This document shows, piece by piece, positions 26,064 through 35,500 of a stretch of 64,000 nucleotides of DNA; the first letter of the stretch is position 1, and each line of letters opens with the position of its first letter. The notes beneath the pieces were generated by a model. It saw only the letters and a program-made list of their open reading frames with translations. It was not told the origin of the DNA and made no database searches. The stretch is from an uncultured Cohaesibacter sp. (GTDB lineage: Bacteria; Pseudomonadota; Alphaproteobacteria; Rhizobiales; Cohaesibacteraceae). The position numbers and the translations under genes are program-made. Location of the stretch: assembly GCF_963678225.1 (NCBI RefSeq), contig NZ_OY782764.1, positions 1,741,001 through 1,805,000 on the forward strand, read 5' to 3'.

Positions 26064-27347
26064 ATGGTCGCTACAGTTCTCTTTACAAGCCTTGTCTTGT
26101 TCCTCATCCTCAATGTCCCTGTCGGCATTGCCATTGGTCTGGCCTCGGCAGCCGCAGCGCTTGCCGCAGAGGCTCTTTCGCCTAACTATATTTCCCAGCA
26201 GTTGATTGCCGGTACGGACAGTTTTCCGATCATGGCGATCCCGCTGTTTATTCTCGCAGGTGACCTGATGGGTGCTGGTGGTGTTTCCCGCCGTATTCTT
26301 GACGTCGCCAACGTGTTCTTCGGTCGCGTGACCGGTGGTCTCGCCATCGTCACTGTCGCGGTTTGCATGTTCTTTGCTGCCGTTTCCGGTTCGGGCCCGG
26401 CCACTGTGGCTGCTGTTGGCTCCATGGTCATCCCGACCATGCTGGAAAAAGGCTATTCCAAATCCTTCACTCTGGCTCTCGTCGCGACTGCCGGTTCAAT
26501 CGGGGTTATCATCCCTCCCTCCATCCCGATGGTTATCTTCGGCGTTGCGACGGGAACGTCCATTTCCAACATGTTCATGGCAGGTATCGTTCCTGGCTTC
26601 CTGATCGGCTTTGCGCTGATGGGCTGGAGCTACTTCTATGCCAAGAAGGCCGGAATTGCAGGCATTGAAGGCAGTTTTGATTGTCGTGTCGCCGCGAAAC
26701 TGATGTGGGAAGCCAAATGGGCGCTTTTGAACCCGGTCATCATTTTGGGCGGCATCTATGCGGGTATCTTCACCCCGACAGAAGCGGCCGCTGTTGCCGC
26801 GGTTTATGCCTTGCTCTGCGGTCTGGTCTTCTATCGTGAGATCAGCTTCTCACAGTTGCTCAAGACCGTTGCGCGCTCGTGCTCCACAACGGGTACGACG
26901 ATGGTTATTCTGGGCTGTGCAACCGCCTTCGCCAAGATTCTGACCATCGAGCAGATCCCGGTTCAGGTGGCTGACCTGATGACGACGATTTCGGATAATC
27001 CGATCATCATTCTCATGATCATCAACGTGCTTCTGCTGTTCGTTGGCTGTGTCATGGATACCACGCCAGCCATTCTGGTGCTGTCTCCGATCCTTTTCCC
27101 TGTGGCAACCTCCATGGGTGTGGATCCGATTCACTTCGGCATCATCATGGTGGTCAACCTGGCAATCGGGTTCATTACTCCACCTTTGGGTATCAACCTG
27201 TTCGTGGCGGCAAGGGTCGGCAACGCCCAGCTCGGCACCGTGGTACGAGGTATCATACCTTTCGTTGCGATCATGATCGTTCTCCTCTTGATCATATCCT
27301 ACATACCACCCGTCTCGATTGGCATCTTCAGCCTACTGGGTCGATAA
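26064..27347 (+). CDS. dctM: TRAP transporter large permease (DctM family)
   Basis: 427 aa, very hydrophobic, about 12 helices. Typical DctM segments are AIPLFILAGDLMGAGGVSRR, GSGPATVAAVGSMVIP, IPPSIPMVIFGVATGTS and GCVMDTTPAILVLSPILFP. It carries the ion-coupled transport channel. GAGGAG lies in the end of dctQ. A hairpin follows (GGACCTCGCTC 27354-27364 with its complement 27372-27382) before dgoA. Confidence 0.93.
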   Translation: MVATVLFTSLVLFLILNVPVGIAIGLASAAAALAAEALSPNYISQQLIAGTDSFPIMAIPLFILAGDLMGAGGVSRRILDVANVFFGRVTGGLAIVTVAVCMFFAAVSGSGPATVAAVGSMVIPTMLEKGYSKSFTLALVATAGSIGVIIPPSIPMVIFGVATGTSISNMFMAGIVPGFLIGFALMGWSYFYAKKAGIAGIEGSFDCRVAAKLMWEAKWALLNPVIILGGIYAGIFTPTEAAAVAAVYALLCGLVFYREISFSQLLKTVARSCSTTGTTMVILGCATAFAKILTIEQIPVQVADLMTTISDNPIIILMIINVLLLFVGCVMDTTPAILVLSPILFPVATSMGVDPIHFGIIMVVNLAIGFITPPLGINLFVAARVGNAQLGTVVRGIIPFVAIMIVLLLIISYIPPVSIGIFSLLGR

Positions 27348-27353
27348 CCATCC

Positions 27354-27382
27354 GGACCTCGCTCTCTCCTGGAGCGAGGTCC
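27354..27382 (+). other. Hairpin between dctM and dgoA
   Basis: Perfect 11-bp stem GGACCTCGCTC / GAGCGAGGTCC with a 7-nt loop and no T tract; partial terminator or processing site in the operon. Confidence 0.55.
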
Positions 27383-27415
27383 ACTCTTCCCCAATTCTCT
27401 GTGAAAGTGTGAACC

Positions 27416-28045
27416 ATGAACTTTGAACAGTTTGTCGGGCAATGCCCCCTTGTTGCCATTTTGCGCGGTCTGGCTCCCGAAGAAGCCCTTGGTATGGGTC
27501 AGACACTGGTCGATGCCGGTTTTAGCATCATTGAGGTTCCACTCAATTCGCCGCGCCCCTTTGAAAGCATCTCGATCCTGCAGGAAAGCCTTGGCCGCCG
27601 CGCATTGATTGGCGCCGGCACGGTTTTGAGCACCGATGCGGTCGATGGTGTAGCTGCTGCGGGGGGCAAGCTGATTGTCATGCCTCACTGCAACACCGAA
27701 GTAATTTCCTATGCCAAGTCTCTTGGCCTTTATTGCGTCCCCGGCATTGCAACGCCAACCGAAGCCTTCGCTGCGCTTGATGCTGGCGCGGACGCCCTCA
27801 AGCTTTTCCCCGCAGAAAGTGCGGCTCCTGCAGTGGTCAAGGCAATGCTGGCCGTTCTGCCCAAATCCACGCGCATCCTGCCGGTCGGCGGTATCGCGCC
27901 TGACACGATGGCAGACTATTGGGCTGCAGGAGCCGCAGGTTTCGGCTTGGGCAGCGCACTTTACAAGGCGGGCATGTCCGTCGATCAGGTTGGCACCAAT
28001 GCTGCCGCCTTCATCGAGGCAATCAATGCTTTGAAACAGAGCTGA
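27416..28045 (+). CDS. dgoA: 2-keto-3-deoxy-6-phosphogalactonate aldolase
   Basis: 209 aa KDPG/KDPGal aldolase. CPLVAILRGL with the catalytic Glu region (FSIIEVPLNSP), GAGTVL, and the Schiff-base lysine in ALKLFPAE; GGI near 160 binds the phosphate. IEVPLNSP, in place of IEVTLRTP of Eda, favours the DgoA subgroup. It cleaves KDPGal to pyruvate and glyceraldehyde-3-phosphate, acting directly after DgoK. It sits between the TRAP genes and the dehydratase. Confidence 0.9.
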   Translation: MNFEQFVGQCPLVAILRGLAPEEALGMGQTLVDAGFSIIEVPLNSPRPFESISILQESLGRRALIGAGTVLSTDAVDGVAAAGGKLIVMPHCNTEVISYAKSLGLYCVPGIATPTEAFAALDAGADALKLFPAESAAPAVVKAMLAVLPKSTRILPVGGIAPDTMADYWAAGAAGFGLGSALYKAGMSVDQVGTNAAAFIEAINALKQS

Positions 28046-28094
28046 TAGCCTGCCGCTTCATTTCCCTCCAGACCCCACACAGGAGAAAATATCA

Positions 28095-29405
28095 ATGGTA
28101 AAGATTACAGATGTCGTCGTAAAAGACATCCGCTTTCCAACGTCCAGAAATCTGGACGGTTCTGATGCGATGAATGAAGCGCCGGACTATTCGGCAACCT
28201 ATGTGATCCTCAAGACGGACAAGGGCGAGGCTCTTTCCGGTCATGGCCTGACCTTCACCAACGGTCGTGGCAACAATTTGGTTGTGGCTGCCGCCGAAAC
28301 CCTCGCCAAATCTTTCGTCATTGGCAAGGAACTGGGCGATATTACGAAGGATTTCGGCACTTTCTGGCATGAGCTGGTTGCCGGGGATTCCCAATTGCGC
28401 TGGCTTGGCCCTGAAAAGGGACTCGTCCATCTGGCAACCGCTGCTCTGGTCAATGCCCTATGGGACATGTGGGCCAAATCCGAAGGCAAACCGGTCTGGA
28501 AGCTGTTGGCTGACATGACGCCCGAAGAGCTGGTACGTTGCGTGGACTTCACTTACATCGAAGATGCCATCACCCCGCATGAAGCCCTTGCCATGCTCAA
28601 ACGCAAGGAAGCAGGCAAAGCTGCTCGCGAAGCCGAAATGCACGAAAAAGGCTTCCCGGCATATTCAACTGCGGCTGGCTGGCTTGGCTATTCTGAAGAA
28701 AAGATGCGCCGCTTGGCTCGTGAAGCTGTTGAAGGGGGCTGGACCCACCTTAAACAAAAGGTTGGTGCGGACATCGAACAGGATGTCGAGCGCGCCCGCA
28801 TTCTGCGCGAAGAGCTGGGCTGGGATCGTCATTTGATGATGGATGCCAACCAGATCTGGGGCGTTGAAGAAGCGATTGCCAATATGCGTCGTCTTGCCGA
28901 GTTCGATCCGCTCTGGATCGAAGAGCCGACAAGCCCGGATGATATCCTTGGCCACAAGGCAATCAGGGACAGCATCGGCACGATTGGTGTGGCAACCGGT
29001 GAGCATGCGCATAACCGTGTCATGTTCAAGCAGTTCTTCCAGGCTGAAGCCTTCGACTTCTGCCAGCTCGATCCGGCGCGCCTTGGTGGCGTCAACGAAG
29101 TGTTGGCCGTGTTGCTGATGGCGGCGAAATATGATGTGCCGGTTTGCCCGCATGGCGGCGGCGTTGGCCTGTGTCAATATTCGTTGAATATCGTGCTGTT
29201 CGACTATATCGCCGTGAGCGGAAGCCTCGAGAACCGCGTTCTGGAATATGTCGATCATCTGCACGAGAATTTCGAAGAGCCGCTGACCGTCAAGAATGGT
29301 CGCTACTTCCCGGGCAGCATGCCCGGCTATGGCGCAACCCTCAAGGCAGATTCGCAAGAGCGGTTTGCCTTCCCTGATGGCGTGGAATGGGCCGAGACGG
29401 TTTGA
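28095..29405 (+). CDS. fucD: L-fuconate dehydratase-type enolase-superfamily enzyme
   Basis: 436 aa with ACAGGAG before the ATG. It follows the L-fuconate dehydratase/ENOSF1 family along its whole length: VKDIRFPTSRNLDGSDAMN, GHGLTFTNGRGN, RWLGPEKGLVHLATAA, WLGYSEEK. Catalytic elements are the K-x-K of HLKQKVGAD, metal ligands in MMDANQ, WIEEPTSPDD and ATGEHAHNR, and the late CPHGGGVGLC histidine. The family dehydrates L-fuconate, and characterised members also accept L-galactonate and D-arabinonate, giving 2-keto-3-deoxy acids. Here it is last in a cluster with dgoK, dgoA, kduD and nearby kdgK, so its true substrate may be a galactonate-type acid. A terminator follows. Confidence 0.88.
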   Translation: MVKITDVVVKDIRFPTSRNLDGSDAMNEAPDYSATYVILKTDKGEALSGHGLTFTNGRGNNLVVAAAETLAKSFVIGKELGDITKDFGTFWHELVAGDSQLRWLGPEKGLVHLATAALVNALWDMWAKSEGKPVWKLLADMTPEELVRCVDFTYIEDAITPHEALAMLKRKEAGKAAREAEMHEKGFPAYSTAAGWLGYSEEKMRRLAREAVEGGWTHLKQKVGADIEQDVERARILREELGWDRHLMMDANQIWGVEEAIANMRRLAEFDPLWIEEPTSPDDILGHKAIRDSIGTIGVATGEHAHNRVMFKQFFQAEAFDFCQLDPARLGGVNEVLAVLLMAAKYDVPVCPHGGGVGLCQYSLNIVLFDYIAVSGSLENRVLEYVDHLHENFEEPLTVKNGRYFPGSMPGYGATLKADSQERFAFPDGVEWAETV

Positions 29406-29449
29406 TCTCCCCCACTGAACCGATTGAATAAATCCATTCCTGCCTAAAG

Positions 29450-29484
29450 CAGAACCGCAAAGCGCCTGTCACTTTGCGGTTCTG
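29450..29484. terminator. Bidirectional terminator between fucD and the autotransporter gene
   Basis: CAGAACCGCAAAG (29450-29462) pairs perfectly with CTTTGCGGTTCTG (29472-29484); both convergent genes end within about 65 bp of it. Confidence 0.82.
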
Positions 29485-29547
29485 TAATTTGAGGCCACAG
29501 TTCACTAATGAGGCACTCCGGCTACGCCCATGCGTGTGTCAGAGAGC

Positions 29548-32500
29548 CTAGAATGACCAGCCCAGCTTCATGCTGACGGCGTGCCCACGCCCTTCATCGC
29601 TGAAACGCCCTTCATACTCCACCTTGGCTTCAAGAGAGTCTCCGATGAATGCCTGAAAACCGGCGCCCAGCGTTGCTTGCATGTCATCGCGATCAATTGT
29701 CATTTTCTGCGTTGCATTGCTGATCGCCGATGAGGTGAAACTCTGGGTAAGCGTGTTATCGTTGAGCCCGAAGCGCACACCGGCATCCATATAGGGCCGG
29801 ATGGTGGCGTTTGCCTCTTCGCTCTTGAATGCGGTACCGAAACGAATATGGGGATGGAGGTCGAACAGGAAGTGGTTGTCCTCCTCGACCTTGATATTGA
29901 AGGCCCCGCCGCCCGTTTCTTCATAGCCGAAATCATGAATCCAAGACATGTCCAGATCCAGCAGAGGCATGAGGAAGAGTGGCCTCAGCTCCAGCTCACG
30001 TCCTGCACGCAGACGAGCCGATAGGCCAAAGGCATTCTGGTCTGACAGGGCGCGCGCCCCTGTTGGTACGATGCGGCTGCTCGAAGCGGTGCTGTAGGAA
30101 GCGGAAAGGCCTGCCGTTGCCAGCCATGGCCCGTCGGTATACTTCACCACGCCGCCTGCATGATAGGAGGTGCCGCTGCTGCTCAGGGTCGTACTGCTCA
30201 TGTCATTGAAATTGACATTGGCCCCAATGCCAAGCCGCCACACATCGCCAAAGGCAACCTGATGCCCCAATGACAGACCCGTCGTATTGGCCGTGCGACC
30301 GCCTGAAAAGTCGAGACTGGTGTTATGATTGACCTTGAACCAGTTGCATTCAGCTTCGCTGATGGCTGCATAAGAGCCTTCGCTTGTGCCGCAACTGTGC
30401 AAGTTGCTCAGATGAGCGACGCCATTGTCATGCTGGCCGATGGTCTGCCCGAAATGCTTGGTGGCATCCAGTGAATCAGTTAGCATGTCGCTGACGGCTT
30501 CGGTGGACGTCTGCTTTGCCGTAAAGAGCAGGAAGTCATAAAGGCTCTGATCATCGATGGTTCCGCCTTGCATCCAGTCCTGCACCTTGGCGTCCATGGT
30601 CTGGGCAATTGTCAGGCTATTGCCGGTCAATCCCGCATCAAGGAAGCTGGCCGTGACCCCCGTCAGCACCACCTCGCGGCCACTATCGGACAACTGCTTG
30701 GAGAAGGTGAGCACCGGTGTATCCACCACATGGTCAAGCAGGGAGCCTGAGGGGGCCTTTGCCAGATCAACAATGGTTACATCGCCGGAAAACGAACTGA
30801 AGCTGCTCAAATAAGGATTGAAGGTGCCCTCAAGCACATTGATGTGGTCTGCGTCGATCATCGCACCAGTCGCGGCGCCCGGATCGATTTCAAGGAAATG
30901 GCGTGAACCGGAATAACTGTCATAGACGGCAAGCTTGCTGGCCGCGCCATCAATATCACCCTTGTTGTGAAGGACCAGCCTTCCGGCCTCTTCAGCCGTG
31001 ATCATGCCGCGCACCAGCCCGCCATCCTCAACGGTAATGGTGCCATAGCCGGAGGTCTTGATGGCATGCTGCTTGGCATCATAGGTCTGGGCCGAACTTC
31101 CATCCGCCTCGACAGCCTCCACTGTGCCTGCAACATCAATGGTGAAACGACCATGATCATCAACTGCTTCGATGGCACTTGTGGCGGTGCTGCTGTCCAG
31201 AGCAAGAATGGTCGCGTCGGATTGAATATCAAGACTGGTTGTCGTGTGGGCACCGTTACCGCCGCTCCCGGAGGTGGCGTCCCTTGGAACGTTGCGCAAG
31301 CGGATCGCTGCACCCCCTTCGCCACTGGCCGATATAGCCCCATTGCTGGTGACCTTGATGCTGTCATCCGTGTTCCAGTTGTTGGCAAGGGCATAAAGGC
31401 CCACGGACCCTTCGCCACTCACCACAATGGAGCCGGATTGTTCAATCGAGACCGCGCCTGAATTGGCCAGACCGTGGTTGCCATAAATTGCCAGTCCATC
31501 GCTGGTCTGCGACAGGATCGTTGAGCCCGCTGTACTGGCGGCAAAAATGCCGTGGGCATAGGCGCCGGTGGTTGCGATGGTGCCGTCTGCATAGATCTCC
31601 ACCGTGCCGCCGTGGCCGCTATCATCATTTTTGTCATAGCCTGAAGACGACTGTGCCGTGTAATCGGTGATCGTCGTATCGCCCAGCAGATTGAGCAAAC
31701 CGCCACTTGTCGATGATTGGGCGAAGATGCCGTGCGAGCCATCGCCGTGGGTCGTGATGCTTGCGCCATCGACCAAATTCACATAAGCGGTTCCGGCAGA
31801 TTGATCAGACACATAGCTGTGCAAATGCACGCTGTCGCCAGCGTCCAGACTGACAAGACCACCACCCCCACCGATGGATTGAGCCAGAATGCCGTAGGAT
31901 TGTTGTCCGGTGGTGGTGATATCGCCCCAGTTGGCGATACTGGCCGTTTCACCATTGGCACTTGAAGGGCTCTTGGAGCTGCCATAGAAAATATAAGGCG
32001 TTGCAACCGCTGCACTGGCCAGATTGGTCACGGAGACCATGCCGCCTCCACCGCCAATCGACTGGGCCACCAGCCCGTGAGAACCATCACCCGAGCTGGA
32101 GATGGTTGCATGATTGGCAATGCGCGCTTCGCTGCTGAACCCGCCAACCACATTATTCCTGCCAAGACGGGCGGTCAGACTGGTTGTTGTGCTGTCCACT
32201 TGCCCCAGCTGAGCAAGGGCCTGTCCGCCACCACCGCCGATGGATTGGGCAACAACACCAGAGGAGAAGGTGCCCGATGTTGTGATCGCGCCATCATTGA
32301 GGGTGGCCTCGGCCTTTGCGCCATAATTTTCATCTTTGTCCAGCTTCACCTCAGAACCCAGAATGAATTCCAGATTCTGGGAAGAGAAGGAGACCGTGTC
32401 TCCGATGACAGAGGATACCAGTCCACCACCCCCGCCAATGGATTGCACAAGGGCTCCGTGACTGAGGTCGCCGTTGGTTGTGATGTGCGAGGTGGCATCG

Positions 32501-35500
32501 CTGACAACCAGTTCGGAAATGGCGCCATGGCCCGCGCTATCCGTGGCTGCCGTGCCTAGGGAATAGGTTGCCTTATATTCGGAACCTTCGCCCGCGAGAT
32601 AGCGGCTGAAAATGCCTGAGGAATAGGTGCCGCCACCATTGCCGATGGCCTGCGTGACAACGCCGAGGGAGGCGGTGCCATGAGAGACCACGATCGCACC
32701 ATCCTCGACATAGGCTTTGGCATCGCCGCGCACCCGTCCGCCGGGAATGATATCGACAAAGAGCAAGAAGGATTCGCTTGTGCCCAGCCGGGAGGTCAGA
32801 TCATAGTGGCTTGTCAGGGCTGTCCATGTATCGGGGAGGTCGTCCTCGTTGAGCGTTGCGTCCGCAGCTTCAATGAAACCGCCATCGCCACCGCCGCCGC
32901 CGATGGTCTGGGCAAGCATGCCGATAGAAAGATCGCCGGTTGTTTGCGTGATGCTGCCTGCTTTGGCTGCAATGGTGGCAAAGCCGCCGGATCCGTTTGC
33001 GCCCGCCAGGGCCCCGTGCGATTGGCTGAGTTTAATCGTGCGGAAAGCGCCAGCAACGCGATCATCCGCATAAGAGCTTGGATCTTGGGTAAGATCAGCA
33101 GAAAAGGAGGTGACCGTGCCTGCGGTGCCACCGCCGCCGCCGATGGATTGAGCGACCATACCGTGGGCATTGTAGCCCGAGGTTGAAATCCCGTTTTCGT
33201 TGGTGATGACGACAGTCATGCCATCGCCTCCAGCCCCGCCGCTTCCGCCCAAAAGCGTGGTGCCCGAAAGACCGGCAGCTTCCAGAACCTGCCCCTTGAG
33301 GCTGTCCATGATGGGATCTGATTCCGAGCCCTCTTCTTCTCCACCTTCGCCCTCTTCTGAGCCTTCTTCATCGTCTCCGCTGGGGACGGTCAGGTCAAAG
33401 GAGGTTACGTGGCCGCCATTGCCGCCACCACCACCGATGGATTGGGCCACAATGCCAGATGAACGGTTGCCGGTTGTGGTGATGGTGCCATAATTGGTGA
33501 CGCTGTTGGTCTTGCCATCGACCCCACCATCACCGCCAATGGCTTCGCTGCCGCCTATGGTCTGATCGGCGTTGATGTCGCCCTTTTCTGTTGAAATGGC
33601 CATGGAGGTTGAATTGCCGCCATTGCCGCCGCCGCCGCCGACGGACTGGACCAACATGCCATAGGCTGCATCGCCCGTGGTTATAATGGAGCCTGCATTC
33701 TCGATGGATATGGTTCCGGCGCGTCCGCCCGCTCCCCCTTTGCCACCCACTGTGCTGGAAAGTTGATAGGACTCACCTCCATCCGTAAAGGCACCAGCAA
33801 TAGACAGGCTGTCCCCGCCATTGCCACCACCCCCGCCGATGGATTGCGCCAGAATGCCATGGGCATTGCTGCCCGCTGTCTGGATATCGATCTGTTCGGG
33901 GCCAAAATTGTTGCTGGTCATGACGATATCATCCCCATGTCCCCCGTCGCCCCCTGTGCCGCCCACTGTTAGATGGCGCGAGATTGTCGCGTCTGCCGCT
34001 GCTGAAATCGCCAGATTGGTCGCATCGCCACCATTGCCGCCGCCACCGCCGATTGATTGCAGAATGAGGCCGGATGCATTTTCGCCTGAGGTCGTGATGG
34101 TGGCATTGCTGCCGCCGCTTTCGTAAGCCTTGACGGTGATCTGTCCGCCATCCCCGCCACTGCCACCCGAACCGCCAACAATGTGGGTATCCGAGAGGCT
34201 GGTGCCTGCCGAGCCGGTCAGGGTGATGGCGCCTGCCGACCCACCGTTGCCGCCTCCGCCACCAATAGATTGCAGGATTGCACCCGCCGCATTGTCGCCT
34301 GCCGTTGCGATGCTGCCAGACATGGCGAGTTCAACGGTGTCGCTGTGTCCGCCATCACCACCAGAGCCGCCGACCGTCTTGGTGCGAGTGATGGAAGCAT
34401 CCTCAGATATGGAGGCATTCAGCGACTTCGCATCGCCGCCATTGCCACCGCCGCCGCCGATGGATTGCGCCAGAATACCTGAGGCGTTGGCCCCGTATGT
34501 CTGAATGGCGCCGTCATTGGCCACGGTGATCGAGCCCCCGCGCCCTCCGGAGCCGCCAGCGCCACCAATGGCAACCGAGTTTGAAAAGCTGGGTGTGCCG
34601 ACGCCGACAGACAGGCTCACCGAAGCTGCCGACCCGCCATTGCCGCCGCCTCCGCCGATGGATTGGGCGATGATGCCGACCGAATTGGTGCCTGCCAGTG
34701 CGTCATCGGCGAGGCCTGTAACAATGTTGTTGCCGCTGCCATTGACAATATAGACATGGTCACCGTCACCGCCCGAGCCACCCTTGCCTCCGATTGCGGT
34801 GGCAGAGGAAAGACCATAGCCTGTTGCGCTGGCAAAAGCCTGACCGCCAGCGCCGCCCCCTCCGCCAATGGATTGTGCCAGAACCGCTGTCGAATTGTTG
34901 CCTTGGGTCAGGATGGCGCTGTTATGCATTTCCACCTGAATGGTGCCACCATCTCCTCCGTTGCCTCCTTGTCCACCCACTGCGGTGGAGTCGAGCAGAG
35001 AACTGGCGCTGGCGCTGCCTGCCATGCCGCCCCCGCCGCCGATGGATTGCAAGACAAGGCCGTCCGACCAATTGCCGGTGGTCTTGATGATGGCGCTGTC
35101 ACTCAACTCTGCATCCAGATGCCCCGCATTGCCTCCCGGTCCGCCATCGCCGCCCACCGCAACTGCTGAGAAAAAGCCGCTCGCCTCGGCATCGCCACCG
35201 CGTCCGCCATTGCCCCCGATGGACTGCATATGAACCCCGGCGGAGAGATCGCCAGTTGTCAGGATATTGAAGGTCTGGCTGTCAAGCACGGTGCCTGATG
35301 CTGGGCCTGATGCGTTGAATGAAACGTCGCCGCCATGGCCGGCCGAGCCGCCATCGCCGCCATGAGCGCTGCTGCTGCCGACCTTGTCGCTACCACCGTC
35401 TTCGCCATTGCCGCCGATACTGGTGGCAAAGACGCCACTTGAGAAAATTCCAGATGTTTCAATGGTATTGTTGACGGTGATATCGATGAGCCCTGCATCT

